Positions 18,756-27,044 of a stretch of 64,000 bases of DNA are shown one piece after another. The notes below the pieces were generated by a model, which searched no databases, was not told the origin of the DNA, and worked only from the letters and a program-made list of their open reading frames with translations. The number at the start of each line of letters is the position of its first letter. Positions within the stretch are counted from its first letter, which is position 1. The DNA lies in assembly GCF_001623525.1 (NCBI RefSeq), contig NZ_CP015225.1, forward strand, positions 1,550,001-1,614,000, in the 5' to 3' direction. Both the position numbers and the translations under genes were made by a program. This DNA is from Pseudomonas fluorescens (GTDB lineage Bacteria; Pseudomonadota; Gammaproteobacteria; Pseudomonadales; Pseudomonadaceae).

Positions 18756-19748
18756 TCAGCACAGATGCGTGCGACGCAAGGTGTGTGACGGGGTTTCGCC
18801 AAACAGGGTCCGGTAATCACTGGAAAACCGGCTCAAATGCCAGAACCCCCAGCGTGCCGCCACCTCCTGCACACCCAGCACCTGATCGCCATTGCGCAGC
18901 TCACGGCGCACCGCATTGAGGCGCAACGCCCGCAGATAAGCCACCGGATTGATGCCCAGGGTCTCCTGGAAGCAATACTGCAGTTTGCGTCGGCTGGCAC
19001 CGATGTGATTGCACAGGTCGAGGATCGACAGCGGCTCATCGACATGGGCCAAGGCGTACTCCCGGGCGCGGTCGACCATGCGTTTGCGCGCCGTGGGACT
19101 GAGCGGTGGTGCTTCGTCCGGCGCCACCAGTTCCAGTATGTGCAACATCACCGTGTCGCGCAGGCCCCGGCGAATCGACTCGTACCCCAGCAACGAGTCA
19201 CGCCCCTGCTCGCCCCCTTCAAGCTCATCGAACAACGCCGCAAGCTCGGCGGGCAGCGTCGAGTTGCCAAGACGGTAACACTTGGGAAGATCGGTAATTC
19301 GAAAGCGACTGCCTTGTCGCTCCAGCACATGCTCCAACGCCTGCTCGTCGATGGCGACACCGAGCAGATCCAGATGCTGGGGCGTGCGCAACTCAGGCAG
19401 GTTATGCCCATGGGCGACCAATAGGCTCGGTTCGACAATCGGGTGCCCGGAGCAAAAGACCGGCCCATCCGCACTCAGTGGCACGCTGAAGGTGATGGCG
19501 CCCTCCCAGGCCATGCCTTGCTTGGTCAGGGCCTGATTAGAGCGGTCGCGCACCAACTGCATCCAATCCGAGCGGAACTCGATCAACTCGCCGTCGAAGC
19601 GACCGGGGGTCAACTGGTCATAGCAGACCTGCCACCCCCCCATGTTGCGGGCGTGCTCATCGATGTCAGCGGTGCGGAACCGATTGATCGGCAGCGTCGG
19701 CAACAGGTCCGACGAGACCGCTGGCTGCGCCATGTTGGAGTTGTTCAT
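18756..19748 (-). CDS. AraC-family regulator of the amidase operon (EutR-like architecture)
   Basis: This 330-residue regulator has an N-terminal AraC_binding_2-like domain and a C-terminal double HTH (LSILDLCNHIGASRRKLQYC, then VQEVAARWGFWHLSRFSSDY). It lies 69 bp upstream of the SphA-type gene in the same direction and is the obvious candidate for controlling that operon. An 8-bp inverted repeat (TTGACCCG/CGGGTCAA, 19748-19786) lies at its start codon and upstream. The inducer is unknown. Confidence 0.85.
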   Translation of the reverse strand: MNNSNMAQPAVSSDLLPTLPINRFRTADIDEHARNMGGWQVCYDQLTPGRFDGELIEFRSDWMQLVRDRSNQALTKQGMAWEGAITFSVPLSADGPVFCSGHPIVEPSLLVAHGHNLPELRTPQHLDLLGVAIDEQALEHVLERQGSRFRITDLPKCYRLGNSTLPAELAALFDELEGGEQGRDSLLGYESIRRGLRDTVMLHILELVAPDEAPPLSPTARKRMVDRAREYALAHVDEPLSILDLCNHIGASRRKLQYCFQETLGINPVAYLRALRLNAVRRELRNGDQVLGVQEVAARWGFWHLSRFSSDYRTLFGETPSHTLRRTHLC

Positions 19749-19859
19749 TGACCCGACCTTTGATGATTCCAGGGCTTACGGGTCAAAGCTCAGGCAAGTT
19801 CCATTCCGCCCCGTGGACCGGTCGGGCAATTGTGCCGAAAACGGATAATCGGCCCGGAT

Positions 19860-20867
19860 TCAGCTGCCGGCGTCGGCATGGGCCTCTTCGAAGAAATAGT
19901 CCTTCCAGCTGTCGGCCTTGTTTTTCAACACGCCCAGTTCATGCAGTTTTTCGGCATAGATGTAGGTGCGTTGCGGAACGACGATGAAGTCGATTTCGGG
20001 GTCGGTGACGATTTTTTCCACCAGCGCCAGCGGCAACTTGGACTGTTCAACGCGGATGTAGGTCTGGGCAGCGGCCGGCTTGTCGGCCTTGATGATGCCT
20101 TGCGCCTCCACCAAGGCATCGTAGAACGCCTTGTAGGTCTTGGGGTTTTCGTCGTGGAATTTTTCCGTGGTGTAGAGCACGTTGAACGTCGCCGGCCCGC
20201 CCAGCACATCATAGGAACTGAGCACCTTGTGCACATTGGGGCTTTGCAGTGCCTGGTACTGGAACGGTGGGCTGGAGAAGTGCGAATTGATCTCCGACTG
20301 GCCGGCGATCAGCGCCGCCGTCGCATCCGGGTGCGGAAGGCTGACCGAGATGTCGTCGAATTTCTTGAAATGATCGTTGCCGAACACCTTGGCGGTTTCG
20401 ATCTGCAACGTGCGCGACTGGAACCCGACACCCGCCGCCGGGACGGCGATCCGGTCCTTGTCGGTGAAGTCCTTGAGGCTCTTCACGTTCGGGTTGTTGG
20501 TCAGCAGGTAGTTGGGCATCGACCCCAGCGAGGCGATGGCCTTGACGTTCTGCTTGCCGCGGGTCCGATCCCAGATCGTCAGCATCGGCGGAACGCCCGC
20601 CGACACCACATCCAGGGCGCCGGTCAGCAAGGCCTCGTTCATCGCCGTCGCGCCGGAAATGCTGTTCCAGTCCACTTTGATATCCAGGCCCTGGGCCTTG
20701 CCATGCTTCTCGATGAGCTGCTGGTCACGCACCACATCCAGGATCAGGTAGCCGATACCGAATTGCTGGGCAATGCTGATCTTGCCCTCGGCATGGGCCA
20801 AGGGATTGAGCAGCGCAGTGGCCGCCAGGGAAACCAACAAGGTGAGCGCAGGACGCTTGAAAGCCAT
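19860..20867 (-). CDS. ABC transporter substrate-binding protein, nitrate/sulfonate/taurine class, orphan
   Basis: This 335-residue periplasmic protein has a signal peptide (TLLVSLAATALLNPLAHA). Its mature part matches the SsuA/TauA fold (ISIAQQFGIGYLILDVVRDQ, ISGATAMNEALLTGALDVVS, VPAAGVGFQSRTLQIE). No ATPase or permease gene is nearby, so it either serves a transporter encoded elsewhere or acts in sensing. The ATG before the signal peptide is preferred over an upstream one. Its 5' side is an unusually AT-rich intergenic region. Confidence 0.85.
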   Translation of the reverse strand: MAFKRPALTLLVSLAATALLNPLAHAEGKISIAQQFGIGYLILDVVRDQQLIEKHGKAQGLDIKVDWNSISGATAMNEALLTGALDVVSAGVPPMLTIWDRTRGKQNVKAIASLGSMPNYLLTNNPNVKSLKDFTDKDRIAVPAAGVGFQSRTLQIETAKVFGNDHFKKFDDISVSLPHPDATAALIAGQSEINSHFSSPPFQYQALQSPNVHKVLSSYDVLGGPATFNVLYTTEKFHDENPKTYKAFYDALVEAQGIIKADKPAAAQTYIRVEQSKLPLALVEKIVTDPEIDFIVVPQRTYIYAEKLHELGVLKNKADSWKDYFFEEAHADAGS

Positions 20868-21263
20868 GGTCTGGTGAACCTCACAGTAGGTGAAAAGACT
20901 GAAGGTCACGACTTTAAAGCTATAAGAATATTAATTTAAATACCTTAATAGAATATAAATAGCACCTAAATATTCAGTATCCGAGCCTATGAAGCCGCAC
21001 TCACGGGCACGATCACTTGATAACCTTGCAGACCTCCCCTGACGAACACCCGGCGCGAAGCGAACATGAACGAGATGTCCCTGGATATCGGCATCGCCAC
21101 CGAGTCCGCTTTCAAATGGCCCAGGTGCTGGAATGGCGCCTGGCTAACACAGGTCGGTAGTCAATCGAGCATTTCGGCACTTTGGCCGAGCGTTTCGGCA
21201 CAGTAACCACTCCTTGTTCATCCTAGACTCGAGCTTCACTTTTAAGCCCCAGATGGAATCACG
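20868..21263. other. Intergenic region with AT-rich patch and direct repeats
   Basis: This 396-bp region lies between divergent genes. 20920-20995 is strongly AT-rich for this genome and probably holds the promoter of the binding-protein gene. 21000-21160 has no gene I can support, although part of it looks faintly codon-like and could be decayed coding DNA. The direct repeats at 21166-21201 precede the PEBP gene. Confidence 0.5.
21166..21201 (+). promoter_or_regulatory. Direct repeats with 21-bp period, candidate AraC-type operator
   Basis: CGAGCATTTCGGCAC and CGAGCGTTTCGGCAC differ at one base and start exactly 21 bp apart, two helical turns, which is the usual geometry of AraC-family half-sites. 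A possible -10 box (TAGACT, 21224-21229) would place the -35 box against the second repeat. The AraC gene of the operon it precedes is the likely binder. Confidence 0.6.
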
Positions 21264-21803
21264 ATGAAAATCAGGTCACTCCTGCCTGCACTCACCATGG
21301 CCGTAGCATTCAGTGGATACGCTGCCGATTTCTCACTGACCAGCCGGGATATTGCTGACAACCGTCCGCTGACCAGTCGCGAAGTGTTCCAGGGCTTCGG
21401 TTGCGAAGGTGGCAACACGTCTCCTGAGCTTTCCTGGACAAACGCCCCCGCGGGGACCAAAAGTTACGCGATCACGGTCTATGATCCCGATGCGCCGACG
21501 GGTAGCGGTTGGTGGCATTGGACAGTGGTCAACCTACCCGCTTCTACCCATAGCTTGCCAAGCGGAGTGGGAGCGAATCTGCCTGCCGGTGCCGTACAAG
21601 GGCGAACCGATTATGGCCAGCCAGGATTTGGCGGGGCTTGCCCACCGGTAGGGGATAAGCCCCATCGCTATCAATTCACCGTATGGGCATTGAAAGTCGA
21701 TAAGCTCCCCCTCGACGGTGAGGCCAGTGGCGCCTTGGTTGGATACATGCTCAATGCCAACGTCCTGGCCAAAGCGACGATCACTTCAACTTACGGACGT
21801 TAA
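21264..21803 (+). CDS. Periplasmic PEBP-family protein (YbhB/YbcL type)
   Basis: This 179-residue protein has a signal peptide (MAVAFSGYA, mature part from ADFSLTS). PEBP signatures are GNTSPELSWTNAPAGTKSYA, YDPDAPTGSGWWHW and the GGACPPVGDKPHRYQF loop that lines the anion-binding pocket. Bacterial members bind small anionic or phosphorylated ligands; enzymatic activity is unproven. It is followed after 5 bp by an AraC gene in the same operon, so it is probably that regulator's target. Confidence 0.85.
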   Translation: MKIRSLLPALTMAVAFSGYAADFSLTSRDIADNRPLTSREVFQGFGCEGGNTSPELSWTNAPAGTKSYAITVYDPDAPTGSGWWHWTVVNLPASTHSLPSGVGANLPAGAVQGRTDYGQPGFGGACPPVGDKPHRYQFTVWALKVDKLPLDGEASGALVGYMLNANVLAKATITSTYGR

Positions 21804-21808
21804 AAACG

Positions 21809-22627
21809 ATGCGCGCTTGTGACGGCATACAGCACCGGGAAAACATTATCGATGCGTGTGTCATACAGGCGCGACAACCCCTTAGCTTGTCAAGGGTACC
21901 GGTGTTCGCGACCACTCTGTGTCGAGTGCGGCAGGGGGAAAAACTGTTGCAATGGGATGACCGGGAGATGCGCGCGGGGCCGCAACATCTGATTCTGATG
22001 CCGGCCGGACGCGAGCTTGGTATCTCGAACTTCCCCGGCCCTCACGGTCACTACATCGCCGATGCGGTCACCTTTCCGCTCTCGACACTGCGTAACTTCA
22101 GCAGCCGATATAGCCAACAGATCATGAGCCGTCGCGGTGCACTGAAGACCGATCTGTGCGTCCCTCTGGACAGGCACACGACACAGGCATGGAATCAGCT
22201 GTTGGCCTCCATCAATGCGAACGCCCCGGACGCATTACGCACGCTCTATGGGGAAGCGGTTCTTCTGAGCCTGTGCCTTGGTGGCCAGATCGGACCTTTG
22301 CTGATGGGGCGCAACGATCCCATTTGCGAACGTGTGCAGCAGATGGTGATGGGCAGCCCGGAGAGAGACTGGACGGTGGCGAGCGTTGCCCAGCAACTTA
22401 ACCTGGGTGAGTCGACATTGCGCCGCCAACTGGCGAATGAGGGGGACAGTTTCCGGAGCATCCTGGAGGGCGTTCGACTGGCGACAGCATTGCAATGGTT
22501 GCAAACAACGTCTCGTCCCATCGGTGAAATTGCCGGAGCCTGCGGTTACGCCTCGGCCTCACGTTTTGCGGTGCGCTTTCGCTCGCGCTATGGCCTGTCG
22601 CCACGTGAATTGCGGGCAACGATTTAA
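21809..22627 (+). CDS. AraC-family regulator coupled to the PEBP gene
   Basis: This 272-residue regulator has an N-terminal cupin-like domain (LQWDDREMRAGPQHLILMPA) and a C-terminal double HTH (SVAQQLNLGESTLRRQLANE, then IGEIAGACGYASASRFAVRF). The N-terminal layout resembles GadX/AppY-like AraC proteins. The two-gene operon is bounded by 21-bp-period direct repeats upstream and a strong terminator downstream, so it behaves as a self-contained, possibly autoregulated unit. The signal it responds to is unknown. Confidence 0.85.
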   Translation: MRACDGIQHRENIIDACVIQARQPLSLSRVPVFATTLCRVRQGEKLLQWDDREMRAGPQHLILMPAGRELGISNFPGPHGHYIADAVTFPLSTLRNFSSRYSQQIMSRRGALKTDLCVPLDRHTTQAWNQLLASINANAPDALRTLYGEAVLLSLCLGGQIGPLLMGRNDPICERVQQMVMGSPERDWTVASVAQQLNLGESTLRRQLANEGDSFRSILEGVRLATALQWLQTTSRPIGEIAGACGYASASRFAVRFRSRYGLSPRELRATI

Positions 22628-22707
22628 GCATTGCGGTGAGGTTCCCTCCGCTCGACATAACCTGGCACACCGTCGATATCCTTCGGGTCTTCGCCGGTCT
22701 TTCCCGA

Positions 22708-22740
22708 CGCCTGCCAACGATCCTTGGGCAGGCGTTTTTT
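22708..22740 (+). terminator. Rho-independent terminator after the PEBP-AraC operon
   Basis: CGCCTGCC and GGCAGGCG form an 8-bp stem with an 11-base loop, followed directly by six T residues. Confidence 0.85.
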
Positions 22741-22864
22741 CCGGTGCTCGTCCCCAAGCCAGCCTGAATATCGTCACTGCCCAGCAAAATCCGCATCAAT
22801 GCCCGCCCATCGCCCTCCGTGCACAAGGTAAGGTAGGCAGAAATCATCCGGATCGAGGTGTGCC

Positions 22865-23776
22865 GTGGCGTCCTATTCCTTGCGTCAGCTGAAGTACTTT
22901 GTCACCACCGTCGAATGTGGCAGTGTCGCCGAAGCCTCTCGCAAGCTGTACATCGCCCAGCCGTCGATCGCTTCCGCCATCAAGGGCTTGGAAGACAGTT
23001 TCGGTGTGCAATTGCTCATTCGTCATCACGCCCAGGGGGTATCGCTGACGCCCGGCGGCGCGCGCTTCTATCGCAAGGCCCAGGAGCTCTTGCGCATGGC
23101 CCGGGAGTTCGAGCAGAACGCGCTGGCCGATAACGATGTGGTCAGCGGACAGATCGACATCGGCTGCTTCGAAACCGTCGCCCCGCTCTACCTGCCACGG
23201 CTGATCGCGGGCTTTCGCGAGCGCTTCCCGGGGGTGGAAATCCGCGTGCAGGATGGCGAGCAACAGGAGCTGGTGCAAGGCCTCACAGGGGGGCGTTTCG
23301 ACCTGGCGATTTTTTATGAACACGACCTCGACAGTACCATCGAGACCGAAGCACTGACGGCGCCGCAACGCCCCTACGCGTTGTTGCCGGTGGGGCACCG
23401 CTTCGCCGACCAGGCCCAGGTGTCGCTGCGCGACCTGGCCCTCGAACCGATGATCCTGCTGGATGTGCAGCCCAGTCGCACTTATTTCGTGAGCATCTTC
23501 GAGGAGCTGGGCCTGACGCCCAACATTGTCTTCAGTTCGCCGTCCATCGAGATGGTGCGGGGCATGGTCGGCCAGTCCTTTGGTTTTGCCGTACTGGTGA
23601 CCCGCCCGCACTCCACCTGCACCTACGATGGGCAACACCTGGTGTGCGTCGACATCGCCGAGGACGTGACCGGTTCGGCACTGGTGGCAGGCTGGCTCAA
23701 GCGCGCGCACCTTACCAAGCCGGCGCAGTTGTTTGTCGACTACTGCAAGGAACAGTTCAGGCAATGGTTGCCTTGA
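22865..23776 (+). CDS. LysR-family transcriptional regulator
   Basis: This 303-residue LysR protein starts at GTG with GAGG upstream. The N-terminal winged helix is clear (LRQLKYFVTTVECGSVAEAS, then LYIAQPSIASAIKGLEDSFG), followed by a co-inducer domain with GQIDIGCFETVAPLYLPRL. It is convergent with the binding-protein/FMO operon across a REP pair, and no divergent target lies beside it. It may act on that operon from a distance or on distant genes. Confidence 0.85.
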   Translation: MASYSLRQLKYFVTTVECGSVAEASRKLYIAQPSIASAIKGLEDSFGVQLLIRHHAQGVSLTPGGARFYRKAQELLRMAREFEQNALADNDVVSGQIDIGCFETVAPLYLPRLIAGFRERFPGVEIRVQDGEQQELVQGLTGGRFDLAIFYEHDLDSTIETEALTAPQRPYALLPVGHRFADQAQVSLRDLALEPMILLDVQPSRTYFVSIFEELGLTPNIVFSSPSIEMVRGMVGQSFGFAVLVTRPHSTCTYDGQHLVCVDIAEDVTGSALVAGWLKRAHLTKPAQLFVDYCKEQFRQWLP

Positions 23777-23782
23777 GCCACG

Positions 23783-23815
23783 ACAGGCCAGGCACAATTG
23801 CCCGCCCCGGCCTGT
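23783..23815. terminator. Hairpin after the LysR gene
   Basis: ACAGGCC and GGCCTGT form a 7-bp stem around a 19-base loop starting 6 bp past the stop codon. No clear T-run follows. Confidence 0.35.
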
Positions 23816-23833
23816 AAGTAAAACACCAACCCC

Positions 23834-23964
23834 GTGGCGAGGGAGCTTGCTCCCGCTGGGTTGCGCAGCGACCCCATGCAAGCCGAACGCGGTCAGGCTG
23901 ATACACCGAGGCGCCTGGTGTCGGGGCTGCTGCGCAGCCCAGCGGGAGCAAGCTCCCTCGCCAC
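23834..23964. repeat. REP pair, GGGAGCTTGCTCCC family
   Basis: Inverted copies lie at 23834-23860 and 23938-23964, each with GTGGCGAGGGAGC. They separate two convergent genes. Confidence 0.9.
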
Positions 23965-23975
23965 AAGGGATATGT

Positions 23976-25016
23976 CTAGCGAGCGGCCCAGGCGTTGAAG
24001 CGTTGTTCCAGTTCCTCGCCATGATCGACCCAGAACTCCGCGTCCACGGCTTGGGCTTCAGCCAGGTTGGCCTCGGCGGTGGGCAACTGTTCCTGTACCG
24101 CCGTCGGCAACAGCGCCAGCGTCTTGCGGTGCACCGGCCCATAAGGGATGTTTTCCGAAAACACCTTCTGGGTCTGCGGCTGGCTGGCAAAGGCAATGAA
24201 CTGCTCGGCCAGGGCCTTGTTCGGCGTGCCCTTGACCACGGCCCAGTACTCCGGGTCGTAGAGGCTCTGCGGCCAGACGATGCTCAGCTTCATGCCTTCT
24301 TTCTGCGCCGACGCGATGCGTCCGTTGTAGGCCGCACTCATCGCCACGTCCCCCGCCACCAACCACTGCGCCGGTTGCGCGCCGGCTTCCCACCACTGGA
24401 TGTTCGGCTTGATCTGGTCGAGCTTGGCGAATGCCCGGGACACGCCTTCCGGGGTGTTCAGCACCTTGTACACGTCCTGCGCCTTGACCCCGTCGGCCAG
24501 CAAGGCGATTTCCAAAGTGTACTTGGCGCCCTTGCGCAGGCCGCGCTTGCCCGGGTACTCGGCAACGTTCCAGAAATCCGCCCAGGACTTGGGGGCCTTG
24601 GCCAGCTTGCTCTGGTCATAAGCCAGGACCATCGACCAGACGTAGGTGGCGACCCCACATTCATTGAGCGCTCCCGGCACATAGTTCGCCGGGTCGCCCA
24701 GGCGCCCCAGGTCAAGCTTCTCGAACAGCCCCTCCTCGCAACCACGCAACAGCTCGGGGCTCTCCACTTCGACGACGTCCCAGCTGGTGTGGCCGGCGGC
24801 GACCATGGCCTTGATCTTCGACAATTCACCGTTGTATTCGCCAGCCACGATGTTTCCCGCACCGCTGGCGTTGAAAGGTTGGAAGTAGGCCTTGTCCTGG
24901 GCCTGCTTGGTGGCGCCGCCGAAGGAAATCACGGTCAGGCTCTGTGGCGCGGCCAGGACACTGGTACTCAGCAACGCCAGGGCACACGCAATATTGCAAC
25001 GCAAGGATCTGGACAT
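23976..25016 (-). CDS. ABC transporter substrate-binding protein, spermidine/putrescine (PotD) class
   Basis: This 346-residue protein has a signal peptide (CALALLSTSVLA). The mature part resembles polyamine-type binding proteins (LTVISFGGATKQAQDKAYFQ, VEVESPELLRGCEEGLFEKL, WADFWNVAEYPGKRGLRKGA). GAGGAA precedes the ATG. It closes an operon with an FMO, a Rid protein, DUF1028 and an M20 deacetylase, but the ATPase and permease genes expected beside it are absent. A truncated frame upstream (25068-25151) may be what remains of them. A stem-loop lies between the two. Confidence 0.85.
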   Translation of the reverse strand: MSRSLRCNIACALALLSTSVLAAPQSLTVISFGGATKQAQDKAYFQPFNASGAGNIVAGEYNGELSKIKAMVAAGHTSWDVVEVESPELLRGCEEGLFEKLDLGRLGDPANYVPGALNECGVATYVWSMVLAYDQSKLAKAPKSWADFWNVAEYPGKRGLRKGAKYTLEIALLADGVKAQDVYKVLNTPEGVSRAFAKLDQIKPNIQWWEAGAQPAQWLVAGDVAMSAAYNGRIASAQKEGMKLSIVWPQSLYDPEYWAVVKGTPNKALAEQFIAFASQPQTQKVFSENIPYGPVHRKTLALLPTAVQEQLPTAEANLAEAQAVDAEFWVDHGEELEQRFNAWAAR

Positions 25017-25035
25017 GAAGCGGTTCCTCGAAAAT

Positions 25036-25059
25036 ACCGGCTCGCCCGCACGAGCCGGT
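25036..25059 (-). promoter_or_regulatory. Stem-loop upstream of the binding-protein gene
   Basis: ACCGGCTCG and CGAGCCGGT form a perfect 9-bp stem with a 6-base loop, 20 bp before the start codon. Such hairpins often protect or boost binding-protein mRNA within ABC operons. A weak terminator is an alternative. Confidence 0.5.
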
Positions 25060-25067
25060 GACGGGAC

Positions 25068-25151
25068 TCAAAAGTGACCGTAAATACGGGCGGCAAGGTC
25101 TACAGCAAAGGCTCTTGTCGGCCTGTTCATGGGTGTCGCCTGGCTGACCAC
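25068..25151 (-). pseudogene. Truncated 27-codon frame, probable remnant of an ABC transporter ATPase
   Basis: A GTG start has AAGGAG seven bases upstream, 46 bp past the deacetylase stop. The peptide ends AFAVDLAARIYGHF and then stops. The last residues look like the first strand of PotA-type ATPases, just before the Walker A region, where a hydrophobic stretch ends in KxYG-F. A deletion removing the rest of the ATPase and the permeases would leave this stub directly before the binding-protein gene. The match is short, so this is an inference. Confidence 0.45.
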
Positions 25152-25197
25152 GAGGAATCTCCTTCCATTGAAATCGTGCTCCTCAGGCACCTTGCGG

Positions 25198-26367
25198 TCA
25201 GCAATCATTGGGTTCACAGAGATAGCTCGCCAGCCGATCCATCAAGCGGTCGCAGGCGGCCATTTGTTCAACGCTCACGTATTCGTCGGGCTTGTGCCCC
25301 TGGTCCATGCTGCCGGGACCACAGACCACCGTCGGCACCCCGGCCTGATGGAACAGGCCGCCTTCGGTGCCAAAGGCGACGGTGCCGAACGCGTCGCTGC
25401 CGCACAGTTGCGCAATCAGTCGGGCGGCCGCGCTGTCCGGCGAAGTGGCCAGGCCCGGGTAGGCCGACAACGGTTCGAAGCGGATAGCCGTATCCCCCGC
25501 CACCGCCTGCATGGCCGGCAGCAGGGTCTGCTCGGCATAACCTTGCAATTGCTCGACCACCACGAGGGGATCGAAATCCGGCAAGGCGCGCACCTCGAAA
25601 TCGAAACGACAGTCCGCCGGGACGATGTTCAGCGCCGTGCCGCCGTGGACCACCCCGACCTGCACCGTGGAACACGCCGGGTCGAAGCGCGGGTCGTGCC
25701 GTGAGGGTTCGGCCAACTGCGCGCCGATCTCGCCCAACCGCCCGATCAGGCGCGCCGCCTGTTCGATAGCGTTGACCCCATAAGGGGCGTAGGCCGAATG
25801 GCAGGCCGCCCCTCGCACATGACAACGCATCGCCAGCTTGCCTTTGTGCCCCAGCACCGGTCGGAGTTGGGTGGGTTCGCCAATCAGGCACAGGGCCGGT
25901 TGCGCGATCCGCCGAACCAGCACCTCCAGCAAGCTGTGAACGCCCAGGCAACCCACCTCTTCGTCATAGGAAAACGCCAGGTGCACCGGTCGCCGAAGCG
26001 GGCTGGACAAGAACACCGGCACCGCCGCGAGCACCGAGGCCAGATACCCCTTCATGTCCGCCGTGCCGCGCCCGAACCATTTCCCGTCCATCTCGGTCAG
26101 GCAGAACGGATCGACCGTCCAGGCCTGCCCGTCCACCGGCACCACATCGGTATGCCCGGACAACACCACGCCACCGGGCACCGCAGGGCCAATGCTCGCC
26201 AGCAGGTTGGCCTTGGTTCGCTCGGCGTTGTAGATCAGCTCGCTGTTCACGCCCAGCCCTTGCAAGTAGTCGCGCACGAACTCGATCAAGGCCAGGTTCG
26301 AATCGCGGCTGACCGTGGCAAAGCTCACCAGCTCGGCAAGCAGCGCGCGACTGCGCAGCTCACTCAT
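25198..26367 (-). CDS. M20 family deacetylase, acetylornithine deacetylase (ArgE) type
   Basis: This 389-residue metallopeptidase-family enzyme has the zinc-site motifs SGHTDVVPVDGQ near residue 75, GRGTADMKGYLA near residue 105, SYDEEVGCLG near residue 140 and GTEGGLFHQAG close to the C-terminus. The dimerisation domain lies between. The start codon overlaps the stop of DUF1028 by 8 bp. In this operon it more likely hydrolyses an N-acyl or amide bond of an imported compound than serves arginine synthesis. Confidence 0.85.
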   Translation of the reverse strand: MSELRSRALLAELVSFATVSRDSNLALIEFVRDYLQGLGVNSELIYNAERTKANLLASIGPAVPGGVVLSGHTDVVPVDGQAWTVDPFCLTEMDGKWFGRGTADMKGYLASVLAAVPVFLSSPLRRPVHLAFSYDEEVGCLGVHSLLEVLVRRIAQPALCLIGEPTQLRPVLGHKGKLAMRCHVRGAACHSAYAPYGVNAIEQAARLIGRLGEIGAQLAEPSRHDPRFDPACSTVQVGVVHGGTALNIVPADCRFDFEVRALPDFDPLVVVEQLQGYAEQTLLPAMQAVAGDTAIRFEPLSAYPGLATSPDSAAARLIAQLCGSDAFGTVAFGTEGGLFHQAGVPTVVCGPGSMDQGHKPDEYVSVEQMAACDRLMDRLASYLCEPNDC

Positions 26368-27034
26368 CACCCGGCACCCCATAACTCGGCGCCAGGGTCG
26401 GGTTGAGCGCACGGGTCAGGTAATCCTGCAATTGCGGCTGATAGGCGAGCCAGAGTTTTTCCAGCTCGCCGATGGGACTTTCCTCGGCCCAATCCACCCG
26501 CAGATCGACGATGGGCCAGGTCAGGTCATCCACCACCGACAACGCCGCCGAGTGCACCGCCCCGGCTTCGCCACCGGCCGCCTGCCCGGCCTGCAGCGCG
26601 CTCAGCAGGCGTGACGCGAGACAGCCTTCGCTGCGTTCGAAAGCCGCGACCATGGCCTCGATCACCCCCGGGTTGGCCAACAGATTGCCGGCCACCACGC
26701 ACTGATCACCGGCCAGTGCGTTGTGAATGCCCAGGGCGTGACTGCCAGTGAAAATCGCCGTGTGTCCGTGGGCATCGACCACGGCCACCTGGCGGTACTG
26801 GCTGTAGCCGTTGCGCGCCAGGGCGCGGTCCACCGCCTCTTGCGCCGTCAGGCCGCCCGCCAGCTCATCCAGGATCAGCGGGCCGAGGGCCGGCAGCGTA
26901 ATGTTCTGGCTCGACACCGCGCCGACGCCGGCGCGCAACCAGGGGCAACGGGCACCGACGGCAATGCTCGAGGAACTGATGGCGATGCCTAACTGGCCAG
27001 TTTCGGCGCAGCGCCCGACGATGGAAAAAGTCAT
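26360..27034 (-). CDS. DUF1028 protein (Ntn-hydrolase-like fold)
   Basis: This 224-residue protein begins MTFSIVGRCAETGQLGIAIS, the DUF1028 signature, with the second Thr (or a following Ser) placed like the nucleophile of Ntn hydrolases. AVGARCPWLRAGVGAVSSQN and GNLLANPGVIEAMVAAFE are further family marks. Function in the family is not established; an amidohydrolase role is suggested by fold. AAGGAG precedes the ATG. It is coupled to the M20 gene (8-bp overlap), so both may act on the same amide. Confidence 0.85.
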   Translation of the reverse strand: MTFSIVGRCAETGQLGIAISSSSIAVGARCPWLRAGVGAVSSQNITLPALGPLILDELAGGLTAQEAVDRALARNGYSQYRQVAVVDAHGHTAIFTGSHALGIHNALAGDQCVVAGNLLANPGVIEAMVAAFERSEGCLASRLLSALQAGQAAGGEAGAVHSAALSVVDDLTWPIVDLRVDWAEESPIGELEKLWLAYQPQLQDYLTRALNPTLAPSYGVPGDE

Positions 27035-27044
27035 GCCGCACTCC

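Noticed and set aside
19830..20939. 369-codon plus-strand frame across the binding-protein gene
   Set aside because: It is antisense to a clear SsuA/TauA-type protein with signal peptide.
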